Source of the DNA: a virus | DNA length: 64,000 nt | Virus record (IMG/VR): IMGVR_UViG_3300032287_002972 | Span: 103,991 to 167,990 of that record | Reading direction: 5' to 3' (one strand) | Shown here: piece by piece, positions 1 to 7,484 of the stretch | Layout of the letters: each line of letters starts with the position of its first letter | Position numbering within the stretch: position 1 is the stretch's first letter | Position numbers and translations under genes: made by a program | The notes under the pieces: model-generated | Told to the model about the DNA's origin: nothing | Databases searched by the model: none | The model's input: only the letters and a program-made list of their open reading frames with translations

Positions 1-18
1 AATTTAAAACGTATTACA

Positions 19-270
19 ATGAACCCACCAAAAGGTTATTACAGAAATTTGATTAGTGATTCTAACATCAGAATTGCGTTTACTCATACACCGATTCATG
101 GGTGTACAATCGTTGACAAATCTAAAACCTTAGAGGAGTTAGAGAAGTCAAATGACCAATATTCACAATACTATATTGACGGTTTGAAGTCGGGTAATAT
201 GGTTACGATTGTGGAGAACAGTGTTCATGATAGGTACTTTAGAACGGGTGAACTTTATTTCAGTAACTAA
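19..270 (+). CDS. Hypothetical protein, possibly 5'-truncated
   Basis: 83 codons from the ATG at 19. The frame stays open to the window edge, so the true start may lie outside. Composition is soluble and mixed-charge, with no domain or membrane segment that I recognise. It is followed eight bases later by a strong hairpin terminator, so it is the last gene of its transcript. Coding potential is supported by that terminator and by the next promoter cassette starting downstream. Confidence 0.6.
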   Translation: MNPPKGYYRNLISDSNIRIAFTHTPIHGCTIVDKSKTLEELEKSNDQYSQYYIDGLKSGNMVTIVENSVHDRYFRTGELYFSN

Positions 271-277
271 AAAATTA

Positions 278-303
278 GGTGGGGAGAAATCCTCACCTTT
301 TTT
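278..303 (+). terminator. Intrinsic terminator
   Basis: GGTGGGG pairs with CCTCACC (one G-T pair) around a 6-base loop and is followed by a T run. Confidence 0.8.
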
Positions 304-316
304 ATTGTTGGAAATG

Positions 317-360
317 AATTTAGTGGGGCAAGGAATGGTTAGGTCGTTGCCCCACTAATT
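317..360. repeat. Intergenic palindrome, copy 1
   Basis: AATTTAGTGGGGCAA (317-331) is mirrored by TTGCCCCACTAATT (347-360) around a 15-base spacer. It belongs to a family of near-identical inverted repeats that sit between a terminator and the next promoter in this part of the window. Confidence 0.85.
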
Positions 361-413
361 CGAAATATGCACACGCTGTGGTAAAAAATGAATTAAAAAT
401 AATATAAAATAAA

Positions 414-445
414 TTTGGTTATATGAAATTATTGTTTTATCTTTG
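414..445 (+). promoter_or_regulatory. Bacteroidota-type promoter
   Basis: TTTG at 414-417 and TATCTTTG at 438-445, 20 bases apart. The ATG at 466 follows after an A-rich leader with no Shine-Dalgarno. Confidence 0.85.
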
Positions 446-465
446 TCTAAACAAAAACAATAACG

Positions 466-690
466 ATGTATAACAAACACATTTGGGAAGGGTGGACTGT
501 TCGAGACTTTATTAACGACCTCGAACCAACATTTAATTTAATCATGGAGGGTCAATCTCACATGAAACCTTTTAACAATGATAATGAACTAAAAGAGTGG
601 TGTAAAGATAACCAACCTTATTACAAAAAACACATTCCCGAAGTTTTCAATTATTTTAAAGGTAAAATAATAAATTACAGAGGTCTTTAA
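466..690 (+). CDS. Hypothetical small protein (74 aa)
   Basis: First gene after the promoter at 414-445. It has aromatic clusters (HIWEGWTVRDF at the N-terminus) and a basic C-terminus. I do not recognise the family. It is separated by 11 bases from the next ORF, so the two form a two-gene unit. Confidence 0.75.
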   Translation: MYNKHIWEGWTVRDFINDLEPTFNLIMEGQSHMKPFNNDNELKEWCKDNQPYYKKHIPEVFNYFKGKIINYRGL

Positions 691-701
691 AACTATTTAA
701 A

Positions 702-977
702 ATGAGTAACCAAAAAATTGTTCGTGATTTATCTAAAGAGTTTATTAGTAAAATAGACAACTACAATATAAGGGGGTGTTTTATTGATTTTAAAAAACCA
801 TTTAAAATATACGTTGAACAAGGTAGTGAAAACGTGAAACACTCTTATGTTGTTTATGGTATGGACGAAAAAGGTCTTTATACAAGTGATTTTGATATTC
901 CATTAAGTGATATTGAAGTTGAAACACTTGGGTATATTCTCGATGTTCTTGAATCAAATGAATTTATTATCGGTTAA
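702..977 (+). CDS. Hypothetical protein (91 aa)
   Basis: Second gene of the promoter 414 unit, ending just before a hairpin terminator. Predicted mixed alpha/beta soluble protein with no recognised domain. Start chosen at the ATG after an A-rich spacer, as in the neighbours. Confidence 0.75.
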   Translation: MSNQKIVRDLSKEFISKIDNYNIRGCFIDFKKPFKIYVEQGSENVKHSYVVYGMDEKGLYTSDFDIPLSDIEVETLGYILDVLESNEFIIG

Positions 978-980
978 ACT

Positions 981-1014
981 AAAATCCCCTTACGAAAGTT
1001 TGGGGAATTTTTTT
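981..1014 (+). terminator. Intrinsic terminator
   Basis: AAATCCCC and GGGGAATTT flank a 12-base loop, followed by a T run. Confidence 0.7.
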
Positions 1015-1025
1015 GGGTCAAATCC

Positions 1026-1069
1026 AATTTAGTGGGGCAAGGAATGGTTAGGTCGTTGCCTCACTAATT
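1026..1069. repeat. Intergenic palindrome, copy 2
   Basis: Same element as at 317-360, with a single C-to-T change in the right arm (TTGCCTCACTAATT). The downstream flank, including TGCACACGCTGTGG, also matches copy 1. Confidence 0.85.
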
Positions 1070-1122
1070 CGAAATATGCACACGCTGTGGTAAAAAATGA
1101 ATTAAAAATAGTATAAAATAAA

Positions 1123-1154
1123 TTTGGTTATATGAAAACTTTGTTTTATCTTTG
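1123..1154 (+). promoter_or_regulatory. Bacteroidota-type promoter
   Basis: TTTG 1123-1126 and TATCTTTG 1147-1154 with a 20-base spacer, upstream of the ATG at 1178. Confidence 0.85.
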
Positions 1155-1177
1155 TCTAAACAAAAACAATAACAATT

Positions 1178-1636
1178 ATGGGATTTTTTTCATGGAAAAC
1201 GAGTGATACTAATAAAAGTATCCCAAGTAATTACAGTAACAGAAGTACCTTTACTGTACACTTAATTACAAAAGACCGTCAAATTTTCACTGAATCCGAT
1301 TATGAAGGTTATGGTGTGTTTGGTGGTAAAGATTTTTACGAACTTGTTGCGGAACTGAATGGAATTACAGAAGGAACTACTGACGAAAAAAGAAGTGAAG
1401 GGATTGATATTTGTTTCAAAGATAATCCAAGTGGTGAGTTTAACGGAACATTTGAATATCCAAAATTGGTTGAGGAACTACCAAGTGAATCTCGTTGGGA
1501 AGAACAATGGGAAAGATTACCTTATCCTGAAAATTGTGAACATCAGGGATTTTTTTACGGTGATGAGGAAGAAGAAGAAGAAGAAGAAGAAGAATATGAA
1601 TTTGAGGAAGAAGAAGAAGAATTTGAGGAAAAGTAA
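1178..1636 (+). CDS. Conserved phage protein with acidic tail
   Basis: 152 aa. The N-terminus MGFFSWKTSDTNKSI resembles a family of phage hypothetical proteins that I recognise by sequence but cannot name. The last 30 residues are almost entirely Glu with a few Tyr and Phe, encoded by a GAA/GAG tract, which gives a highly acidic tail. Such tails can act as DNA mimics or charge buffers, but nothing here proves that. Single-gene cassette with its own promoter and terminator. Confidence 0.85.
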   Translation: MGFFSWKTSDTNKSIPSNYSNRSTFTVHLITKDRQIFTESDYEGYGVFGGKDFYELVAELNGITEGTTDEKRSEGIDICFKDNPSGEFNGTFEYPKLVEELPSESRWEEQWERLPYPENCEHQGFFYGDEEEEEEEEEEYEFEEEEEEFEEK

Positions 1637-1646
1637 TTAAATTAGT

Positions 1647-1677
1647 CCCGTATCATTTATTTGATACGGGATTTTTT
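1647..1677 (+). terminator. Intrinsic terminator
   Basis: CCCGTATCA and TGATACGGG (9 bp, 6-base loop), then a T-rich run. Confidence 0.85.
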
Positions 1678-1690
1678 ATGATCGAAAATG

Positions 1691-1780
1691 AATTTAGTGA
1701 GGCAAACAAAACGTATGACATTGCCCCACTAAATTCGGACTTGCTGTTGCACACTATTAATCTTTTGCCTCACTAAATTT
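1691..1780. repeat. Intergenic palindrome, copy 3 plus extra half arm
   Basis: Left arm AATTTAGTGAGGCAA (1691-1705), right arm TTGCCCCACTAAATT (1721-1735), then a further right arm TTGCCTCACTAAATTT at 1765-1780. The whole block recurs almost unchanged at 2472-2561. Confidence 0.8.
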
Positions 1781-1832
1781 GAACTCAGCACACGCTGTGG
1801 TAAAAAATGAATTAAAAATAATATAAAATAAA

Positions 1833-1864
1833 TTTGGTTATATGGAATTATTGTTTTATCTTTG
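1833..1864 (+). promoter_or_regulatory. Bacteroidota-type promoter
   Basis: TTTG 1833-1836 and TATCTTTG 1857-1864. Its position shows that the gene starts at 1885, because an upstream in-frame ATG at 1834 lies inside the promoter. Confidence 0.85.
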
Positions 1865-1884
1865 ACGAAACAAAAACAGACAAG

Positions 1885-2091
1885 ATGAAAAAACAAAAAG
1901 GTGTTCAAGTATTATCCCCTGACGGGATAACAATCGAGTTTGGGTCTTTCTATTATGAGAATATGAAAGAAGCGAAAAGGGGTTTTGAACGGTGGAAAAA
2001 AAGATTTGAAAATCAGGGTTTTTACAGTTCAAATAACGGTAGAATCCCTTTAGATGAATTAGAAAAACATTGTCAATTTAAACCTATTTAA
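1885..2091 (+). CDS. Conserved small phage/Bacteroidota protein (68 aa)
   Basis: Begins MKKQKGVQVLSPDG. The C-terminal half (GFYSSNNGRIPLDELEKHC) matches a motif that I recall from small proteins of Bacteroidota and their phages (WKKRxxxQGYYSS and NxGRI). Function unknown. Start set by the promoter at 1833-1864. Three bases separate it from the next gene. Confidence 0.8.
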   Translation: MKKQKGVQVLSPDGITIEFGSFYYENMKEAKRGFERWKKRFENQGFYSSNNGRIPLDELEKHCQFKPI

Positions 2092-2094
2092 AAA

Positions 2095-2415
2095 ATGGAA
2101 AAGTTTAATCAAGTATGTGTTTGGGAAGGTACTACTGTTGGTGTTGGGTCTGAACAAGAATTTGTTGATTGGTTAAAACAAGTGTTTGGTGTGAGAGGTA
2201 AATATTTGGAAGAGGTGGAAACTTTACCTACACGAAATGAACCAAACACGGGTGGTAGAATTGATTTATTCTTTAGTGTACATGATGATGACATACCTAA
2301 ATTTGCGGTATCGAGGATTCTTTATGGTATTAGGTGGTGGGAAGACGTTTTAGGAAACGGTGGTGGTCAACTGTACGATGATACCGTATTACATAGGTAT
2401 CCTAAGAGTTGGTAA
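2095..2415 (+). CDS. Conserved phage protein (106 aa)
   Basis: Tightly linked second gene of the 1833 promoter unit. Motifs VCVWEGTTVG, GGRIDLFFSVHDDDIPKF and YGIRWWEDVL are typical of a widespread small phage protein family without known function. Full length, ending just before a terminator. Confidence 0.85.
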   Translation: MEKFNQVCVWEGTTVGVGSEQEFVDWLKQVFGVRGKYLEEVETLPTRNEPNTGGRIDLFFSVHDDDIPKFAVSRILYGIRWWEDVLGNGGGQLYDDTVLHRYPKSW

Positions 2416-2429
2416 TTAATCCCAAAAGT

Positions 2430-2459
2430 CCGTATCATTTATTTGATACGGATTTTTTA
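2430..2459 (+). terminator. Intrinsic terminator
   Basis: CCGTATCA and TGATACGG with a 6-base loop, then a T run. Nearly the same hairpin as at 1647. Confidence 0.85.
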
Positions 2460-2471
2460 TGATCGAAAATG

Positions 2472-2561
2472 AATTTAGTGAGGCAAACAAAACGTATGAC
2501 ATTGCCCCACTAAATTCGGACTTGCTGTTGCTCACTATTAATCTTTTGCCCCACTAAATTT
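2472..2561. repeat. Intergenic palindrome, copy 4 plus extra half arm
   Basis: Arms at 2472-2486 and 2502-2516 with an extra right arm at 2546-2561. A near-identical copy of the 1691-1780 block. Confidence 0.8.
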
Positions 2562-2609
2562 GAACTCTGCACGTGCTGTACTACAAAATAAAAAAAAGTA
2601 TAAAATAAA

Positions 2610-2641
2610 TTTGGTATAATGAAAACTTTGTTATATATTTG
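2610..2641 (+). promoter_or_regulatory. Bacteroidota-type promoter
   Basis: TTTG 2610-2613 and TATATTTG 2634-2641, 20-base spacer. It places the start of the next gene at 2663 rather than at the in-frame ATG at 2639. Confidence 0.8.
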
Positions 2642-2662
2642 TGGTATCAAAAAACAAACAAG

Positions 2663-2917
2663 ATGAAAGATGGAAAAATCACCTTATTAAAAGGTGAAGG
2701 AGCTCACCAACATACTTTGTATGGTAGGTTTGAGGTCAAAAAAGATTTTACCGATTTTACAGAAGTTGACGTACTCGAATGTCAATTAAGACATGAACTA
2801 CCAAACGGTACATTTGGTGAACACAATACACTAAATGTAGAAAGTGGTGAATGGGTCATGGGTAAACAAGTTGAGTATAATCCTTTGAGTAAAAAGGTTA
2901 CAAGAATTTGGGATTAA
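2663..2917 (+). CDS. Hypothetical protein (84 aa)
   Basis: Begins MKDGKITLLKGEGAHQHTLY. The LKGEGxHQHTLYG stretch looks like a conserved motif of small phage proteins, but I cannot assign a function. Single-gene cassette between its own promoter and a long inverted repeat. Confidence 0.75.
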   Translation: MKDGKITLLKGEGAHQHTLYGRFEVKKDFTDFTEVDVLECQLRHELPNGTFGEHNTLNVESGEWVMGKQVEYNPLSKKVTRIWD

Positions 2918-2921
2918 TCAA

Positions 2922-2973
2922 AAAAAGACTATCTACCTTTACTATATCTTAAATAATGGTAGATAGTCTTTTT
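2922..2973. terminator. Long perfect inverted repeat, probable terminator
   Basis: AAAAAGACTATCTACC (2922-2937) and GGTAGATAGTCTTTTT (2958-2973) form a 16-bp stem with a 20-base loop. The stem ends in a T run on the plus strand. Confidence 0.8.
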
Positions 2974-3006
2974 ATCTTTTTCATTATATTTATAATAAAA
3001 AGTATA

Positions 3007-3606
3007 ATGAAAAAGATAAGAGAAGTTTTAGCACCAAACCAAAAAATTTTTACAACTAAAGGTGAAGAAACATCGTGGTCATTTTTACATGATGTTGAAT
3101 ACAAAAAATACGGTAAAACCGTGAGAAGAATAATTAAAGTTAAATGTGAATGTGGTAGAATTAAAGATGTTCAATATAACAACATTCGTGGAGGTCATTC
3201 AAAATGTTGTGGTTTTGATCCTTGTCGAATACCATATAATAAACATAGAAGAAATCCTGAAACCACATATAATGTACTTTATTATACATACAAAAAAGGT
3301 GCGTTAAAAAGACATTTACCTTTTGAATTAAGTATAGACCAATTTAAAACATTTTTAGATAAAAATTGTTTTTATTGTGATGAAATACCTTCAAGTGTAT
3401 ATGAAATTAGAAACAGTCAAACAGGTAGAATTAGGGCTGGTTTACCATTAACATATAATGGTATTGATAGAATGGATAATAATATTGGATACACGATGGA
3501 TAATTCCGTAACTTGTTGTATTACTTGTAATAGAATGAAACTGGCGTTAGGTTATCAAGATTTTTTAAATCATGTTGAAAAAATATACAAAAAAATGTAC
3601 AAATAA
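3007..3606 (+). CDS. HNH endonuclease
   Basis: 199 aa. Zinc-type HNH nuclease: CFYC at 121-124, the NGIDRMDNN block at 151-159 and CCITCN at 170-175 give the beta-beta-metal fold with paired Cys ligands. An N-terminal CECG (47-50) with further Cys near 67-73 suggests an added zinc DNA-binding element. Such free-standing HNH genes in phages usually act as homing endonucleases. An upstream in-frame ATG (2956) lies in the preceding hairpin, so 3007 is preferred. Confidence 0.9.
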   Translation: MKKIREVLAPNQKIFTTKGEETSWSFLHDVEYKKYGKTVRRIIKVKCECGRIKDVQYNNIRGGHSKCCGFDPCRIPYNKHRRNPETTYNVLYYTYKKGALKRHLPFELSIDQFKTFLDKNCFYCDEIPSSVYEIRNSQTGRIRAGLPLTYNGIDRMDNNIGYTMDNSVTCCITCNRMKLALGYQDFLNHVEKIYKKMYK

Positions 3607-3607
3607 A

Positions 3608-3640
3608 TTTGAAAATATAAAATTTATATTTGTATATTTG
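3608..3640 (+). promoter_or_regulatory. Bacteroidota-type promoter
   Basis: TTTG 3608-3611 and TATATTTG 3633-3640 (21-base spacer). A second -7-like box lies at 3625-3632. It precedes the gene at 3677. Confidence 0.7.
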
Positions 3641-3676
3641 TGTTGTTATTTACTTATTAACTCAAAAAAATTCATA

Positions 3677-4084
3677 ATGAATCCTGAAGTACATTCAAAA
3701 AGTTCAGTAAAAAGATGGGGTGGTAAAATTTCTGATTATTTGGACATACATATTCTTTTAGATAGTCCAAAATCAACAATGAACAATAATAGTTCAAGGT
3801 TACTCACTCACAATACATGGTTTGCGTATCACATTATACCCAAAATATTTGGTTACAATATAACCAATAGTGACGGAAAAAGTGTTGATACTGTTGACGT
3901 GGCGATGTTACACATAGCCGAAGACTTTAGAATGAAATTTGTACCTACCCCACAAGATTATTTAAAACATTTAGATGTTCAACCGTGGATGTGTAATGGT
4001 ATAAAAGATTTAGGTAGTAAAGAAGGAACTGAAATTGTTAAAAACTTAAACCAAAAACTAAAAGATGAAAACTCAAACAGTTGA
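3677..4084 (+). CDS. DUF6915-like phage protein
   Basis: 135 aa. The pattern HSKSSVKRWGGKISDYLDIH, then a central His/Phe-rich segment (HIIPKIFGYNITNSDGK) and a C-terminal LxxLxVQPWM matches the DUF6915 type of phage proteins. I recall these as HHAKSSVKKWGG...ITNSDGK...PWM. Function unknown. The start at 3677 is set by the promoter at 3608-3640. The 3' end overlaps the next gene by 20 bases. Confidence 0.85.
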   Translation: MNPEVHSKSSVKRWGGKISDYLDIHILLDSPKSTMNNNSSRLLTHNTWFAYHIIPKIFGYNITNSDGKSVDTVDVAMLHIAEDFRMKFVPTPQDYLKHLDVQPWMCNGIKDLGSKEGTEIVKNLNQKLKDENSNS

Positions 4085-4721
4085 ATTAGAAGAAAGTTTA
4101 AAACTATGGAAAAAATCAATGATTGACCATTGTATTATGGATTTTTCATGTGGTGGTGATTCTATGAATGAATTTACTTTTGTATTTTATGATGAAAATA
4201 AAAATGTATTACGTTCTGAAGACATTGAAACCATTGATAAATTTTTTGAAGAAGAAGTTTTTGATAAGGTAGATTTTTATGTAAATTCTGACGGTCACTA
4301 CTTGGGTGAATTTGGAACGGTACATATTGAATTGAATAATGATGGTGATGATTTTGAATATTCAAAAGATTCTTCATCTGAATATTCTGAATCCGTTACC
4401 GAAGAATTTATATTCCAATTAACTGATGATGAGTATGACTTACTTAGTGAAAAAATTTCAGATTTTAATGGTGATACTTCGGGACTTGTTGTAAACTACA
4501 ATTTGGATTGTATTATTACCGATAAAGAAATAATCACTATGAATGATTTTGAAAAGAAAATTATTAACTTTGTTCTTGATGTTGAATTTGAACATGGTTT
4601 TGAGGAGGCTCAAGAAGAAAGTGAAACTTTTGAATGTAATGTTCAAGATGTATTAAACGAAAATAAGACGATAGAACTTATTATAACTAGGTCGTATTAC
4701 GTCACTGTTACTAATGATTAA
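4065..4721 (+). CDS. Conserved acidic phage protein (218 aa)
   Basis: The motifs MDFSCGGDSMNEFTF, FYVNSDGHYLGEFGTV and SKDSSSEYSE fit a family of acidic phage proteins of unknown function. Very rich in Asp and Glu. Overlaps the 3' end of the DUF6915-like gene by 20 bases, so the two are cotranscribed. Confidence 0.85.
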   Translation: MKTQTVELEESLKLWKKSMIDHCIMDFSCGGDSMNEFTFVFYDENKNVLRSEDIETIDKFFEEEVFDKVDFYVNSDGHYLGEFGTVHIELNNDGDDFEYSKDSSSEYSESVTEEFIFQLTDDEYDLLSEKISDFNGDTSGLVVNYNLDCIITDKEIITMNDFEKKIINFVLDVEFEHGFEEAQEESETFECNVQDVLNENKTIELIITRSYYVTVTND

Positions 4722-4734
4722 TAAATCTATTTAA

Positions 4735-4762
4735 GAATCCCTAACTATTTTGTTAGGGATTC
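4735..4762 (+). promoter_or_regulatory. Perfect hairpin without a T run
   Basis: GAATCCCTAAC and GTTAGGGATTC form an 11-bp stem with a 6-base loop. It is followed by an A-rich leader rather than by T residues, 24 bases before the next ATG. It may be a leader hairpin or processing site rather than an intrinsic terminator. Confidence 0.55.
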
Positions 4763-4786
4763 AAAAACAAAACAAAAACAAACAAG

Positions 4787-5494
4787 ATGAAAATAGTTAT
4801 TGATAATGTTGAGTTTCCTTTCAATGAAGGTTGTAAACTCCTCAAACTAAAACATGGTTCAAATACTGAAAGTCCTTTTAAAGAGATTGAAGACTTTTGG
4901 AACGAAATTGAACCATTAACATTTAAAGAAATTATTACCACATTTAATAACGTGGAACAAAGGAGAATAGCCTTATCCTATTTAGGTTTAGAAAATCTTT
5001 CAAAAGAAATCAATTCTAAATTGGTTTCAAGTGAAACAATTTCAAAAGAAACTACATGGGTCAATAAAGAAGGTGTTACCGAAACAATTAAGTTTGAAGA
5101 CAAATATGAATTATATTCTGTTGACCCAAAAGAATTAGGGTATCATGAACAACACGTTTGGTATAATGGGAGTATCAATATGGGAAATTACCATTACCTT
5201 AAATTTAAAGATACGTCAACCGATAGAGAATATTTACTTTGGGTGGATTGTGGAAACATAATTAGAACGAAATCCGAAGGAAAAAATAATGATACACATT
5301 TACGCACAATTCATGTTGACGCCATTGACGCCATCGCATGGACAATTCAAACTAATCTAAAAAAGGGTGACATTGAAAAAATTATCCGTCAAGGTGATTG
5401 TATCTTACTGAAAAGAAAAAAAGGTGTTGAAACTGATGTTGTAAGACATTTAACAAGTGACGAATATCGTTCTTTACTTGTATTGGAAAGTTAA
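4787..5494 (+). CDS. Conserved phage protein (235 aa)
   Basis: Motifs TFKEIITTFNNVEQRRIALS, YLKFKDTSTDREYLLWVD, AIDAIAWTIQTNL and EKIIRQGDCILLK match a phage protein family that I recognise from similar genomes but cannot name. Full length. No promoter box is visible directly upstream, so it may be read through from the 3608 promoter. Confidence 0.85.
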   Translation: MKIVIDNVEFPFNEGCKLLKLKHGSNTESPFKEIEDFWNEIEPLTFKEIITTFNNVEQRRIALSYLGLENLSKEINSKLVSSETISKETTWVNKEGVTETIKFEDKYELYSVDPKELGYHEQHVWYNGSINMGNYHYLKFKDTSTDREYLLWVDCGNIIRTKSEGKNNDTHLRTIHVDAIDAIAWTIQTNLKKGDIEKIIRQGDCILLKRKKGVETDVVRHLTSDEYRSLLVLES

Positions 5495-5517
5495 ATTTTC
5501 ATTCTTGATTTTTGTTT

Positions 5518-5546
5518 AAAATCCCTGACTAATTTGTCGGGGATTT
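5518..5546 (+). terminator. Intrinsic terminator
   Basis: AAATCCCTGAC and GTCGGGGATTT (one G-T pair) around a 7-base loop, then a T-rich run. Confidence 0.75.
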
Positions 5547-5550
5547 TTCT

Positions 5551-5558
5551 TATCTTTG
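5551..5558 (+). promoter_or_regulatory. -7 box of a Bacteroidota-type promoter
   Basis: TATCTTTG lies 25 bases before the methyltransferase start. No TTTG is found at the usual 20-base spacing, because the terminator hairpin occupies that space. Confidence 0.55.
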
Positions 5559-5583
5559 TTTAAACTTTAAAAAACCAAAACGT

Positions 5584-6474
5584 ATGACAAAAAATGTAGT
5601 ATCCTTATTCGATGGAATGAGTAGTTTACAAATATCCTTGAGAAACTTGGGTATTGAAATTGATAACTATTATGCTTCTGAAATTGAACCCGACCCAATT
5701 AAAGTAACATTATCCAATTTCCCTAAAACAAAATATCTTGGTGATGTTAGATATATTGATACGTCAACCCTATACAATATATGGTTGTTAGGTGCAGGGT
5801 CACCATGTACAGATTTTTCTTTAATGGGTTTGAGAAAAGGTTTATTAGATATTCATACTTTAGATGAATATCTTAGATTGAAACATGAAGGTTTTGATTT
5901 CGGGAATACTCAATCTATTTTGTTCTTTGAGTTTCTAAGAATCTTAAAAGAATTAAACCCAACGTACTTTTTTTTGGAGAACGTGGTATTAAAAGGAGAA
6001 TTTAAAAAGTACGAGAAAATGATTTCTGAATACTTAGGGGTTGAACCAATGATTATAAATAGTTCTTTGGTTTCATCACAAAATAGAGAAAGATGTTATT
6101 GGACAAATATCCCGAATGTAAGTGTTCCAAAAGATAGAAAGATTTATTCTTTTGATGTTATTCCTAATTCAATTAGTTGTGGTGTTAGAGGTGTAATGAA
6201 TAAAGATGAAGGTAAGTATATTCAAAAATTAACCTTTAGAAAAGATGATAAATTTAACTGTTTGGTTACGAATCCCCATTCAACAAATTTAGTTAAGGTT
6301 GGGAATGAGGATATAAGAAAAATAACTATCGAAGAATCTGAAAGAATCCAAACAGTTCCCGTTGGTTATACTAATGTTGAAGGTGTTTCCGATTCAAGTA
6401 AATATAAAATGATTGGTAATGGTTGGACAATTAATGTTATTGACCATTTGTTAGAACCATTAATTAATGAATAG
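5584..6474 (+). CDS. DNA (cytosine-5) methyltransferase
   Basis: 296 aa. Motif I VVSLFDGMSSLQ (5-16), motif IV GAGSPCTDFS with catalytic Cys75, motif VI ENV (132-134), motif VIII QNRERCYW (166-173), and C-terminal motifs IX/X RIQTVPVGYT and MIGNGWTINVI. It transfers a methyl group from SAM to cytosine C5. No cognate restriction gene is seen, so it is probably a solitary phage methylase protecting against host restriction. The target-recognition region between motifs VIII and IX is short, about 75 residues. Confidence 0.95.
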   Translation: MTKNVVSLFDGMSSLQISLRNLGIEIDNYYASEIEPDPIKVTLSNFPKTKYLGDVRYIDTSTLYNIWLLGAGSPCTDFSLMGLRKGLLDIHTLDEYLRLKHEGFDFGNTQSILFFEFLRILKELNPTYFFLENVVLKGEFKKYEKMISEYLGVEPMIINSSLVSSQNRERCYWTNIPNVSVPKDRKIYSFDVIPNSISCGVRGVMNKDEGKYIQKLTFRKDDKFNCLVTNPHSTNLVKVGNEDIRKITIEESERIQTVPVGYTNVEGVSDSSKYKMIGNGWTINVIDHLLEPLINE

Positions 6475-6543
6475 TTTACTTTCTATTTGGTTTTGTGTAT
6501 AATTACCATTATTGTGTTATCACAAAATTTATCTTTGGTTTGA

Positions 6544-6571
6544 GGGTGGAATTTTTTTCACCCTTTTTTTT
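6544..6571 (+). terminator. Intrinsic terminator
   Basis: GGGTG and CACCC with a T-rich loop, followed by at least eight T residues. Confidence 0.65.
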
Positions 6572-6584
6572 ATACCTGAAAATG

Positions 6585-6680
6585 AATTTAGTGGGGCAAG
6601 TTGTAACAAATAAATGCTTAATTTGTTACAACACAAATTTAGTGGGGCAAGGATTGGAAACGGGGTTGCCCCACTAAATT
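6585..6680. repeat. Intergenic palindrome, copy 5, with nested hairpin
   Basis: A left arm AATTTAGTGGGGCAA at 6585-6599 is followed by a separate inverted repeat (TTGTAACAAAT and ATTTGTTACAA, within 6600-6632). A complete palindrome then follows: left arm 6636-6650, right arm TTGCCCCACTAAATT 6666-6680. Confidence 0.8.
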
Positions 6681-6731
6681 CAAAATTTACGCACGGAGTA
6701 AAAAATAATTATAAAAAAAGTATAAAAAACA

Positions 6732-6763
6732 TTTGGTTATATCAAATATTCTTTTTATCTTTG
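6732..6763 (+). promoter_or_regulatory. Bacteroidota-type promoter
   Basis: TTTG 6732-6735 and TATCTTTG 6756-6763, 20-base spacer. Confidence 0.85.
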
Positions 6764-6792
6764 TATTATTAAATAACTAAAACAATAACATC

Positions 6793-7098
6793 ATGGCATT
6801 TTACGGCGACGGGAAACACAATGAGAACATGGAAAAAACAACTCCAGTTTTAAGAGAGTTTATTTTTAATTTAGACCAAAAGGTCACTACATGGATGAGA
6901 ACAGAATTTACGATTGAAGCGGAAACATTGACTGAAGCAAAAGAACTTGCAATTAAGTTTCATTTAGATGGAGAAACAGAAGAAATTGAATGGAAACAAA
7001 TTGAGGGGTGTTATGAAAAATTAGACATAGAAGATAACTTTAATGACCCTACGGAAGAAATTTTCTTTAACGGTCTTATTGTATATTCTAACAAGTAA
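6793..7098 (+). CDS. Hypothetical protein (101 aa)
   Basis: Acidic soluble protein with a single-gene cassette layout (promoter, ORF, terminator). An internal ATG at 6829 is an alternative start. 6793 is preferred because it follows the promoter at the distance seen in neighbouring cassettes. Family not recognised. Confidence 0.75.
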   Translation: MAFYGDGKHNENMEKTTPVLREFIFNLDQKVTTWMRTEFTIEAETLTEAKELAIKFHLDGETEEIEWKQIEGCYEKLDIEDNFNDPTEEIFFNGLIVYSNK

Positions 7099-7106
7099 TA
7101 AAAAAG

Positions 7107-7133
7107 GGTGGGAAGAAATTTCCACCTTTTTTT
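7107..7133 (+). terminator. Intrinsic terminator
   Basis: GGTGGGAA and TTTCCACC with a GAAA tetraloop and a T run. Confidence 0.85.
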
Positions 7134-7203
7134 GTTTATGTGTATTACGTCACCAACTTACATTCGTGTATTACCTGAGCGGTAAAAAAAAGTATAAAAA
7201 ATA

Positions 7204-7235
7204 TTTGGTTATATGAAATTATTGTTTTATCTTTG
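7204..7235 (+). promoter_or_regulatory. Bacteroidota-type promoter
   Basis: TTTG 7204-7207 and TATCTTTG 7228-7235. It makes 7257 the likely start of the next gene. Confidence 0.85.
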
Positions 7236-7256
7236 TGGAAACAAAAACGAACAACT

Positions 7257-7481
7257 ATGAGGTATCAAATTAAAAGAGAATGTTGGAACGAAAAAACGTT
7301 CAACGGTTATCAAGACAATCCATATTGGAGAATTGATTTTCAAGATATGGGGTATGTTTTATTAGATGATGGTAGAGTATGGTGTACTAATGGTATGGAA
7401 ATTTCAGACCCTGTTTTAGATGATATTAGGACAATTATTAAGGAATGTAAACTTAATATTGAATCACTAATAAAACTATAA
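7257..7481 (+). CDS. Hypothetical protein (74 aa)
   Basis: Starts MRYQIKRECWNEKTFNGY. Rich in Trp and Tyr in the first half. An in-frame ATG at 7233 overlaps the -7 box and is discarded. Three bases precede the next ORF. Family not recognised. Confidence 0.75.
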   Translation: MRYQIKRECWNEKTFNGYQDNPYWRIDFQDMGYVLLDDGRVWCTNGMEISDPVLDDIRTIIKECKLNIESLIKL

Positions 7482-7484
7482 ACA

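Larger units (their letters stand above)
6475..6792 (+). other. Gene-free stretch with terminator, two palindromes and promoter
   Basis: Contains a hairpin GGGTG/CACCC (6544-6563) with a T run, palindrome copy 5 and a promoter. A 60-codon ORF at 6495-6677 runs through the palindrome and is not considered real. Confidence 0.6.

Noticed and set aside
1359-1640. ORF in another frame of the acidic-tail gene
   Set aside because: Shadow of the GAA/GAG tract; the 1178-1636 frame has the promoter and family motifs.
5584-6474. Restriction-modification system
   Set aside because: Only the methyltransferase is present; no endonuclease lies beside it or beside the 52455 methylase.
6495-6677. 60-codon plus-strand ORF
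   Set aside because: It runs through the terminator and palindromic repeats and has no typical leader; coding is unlikely.
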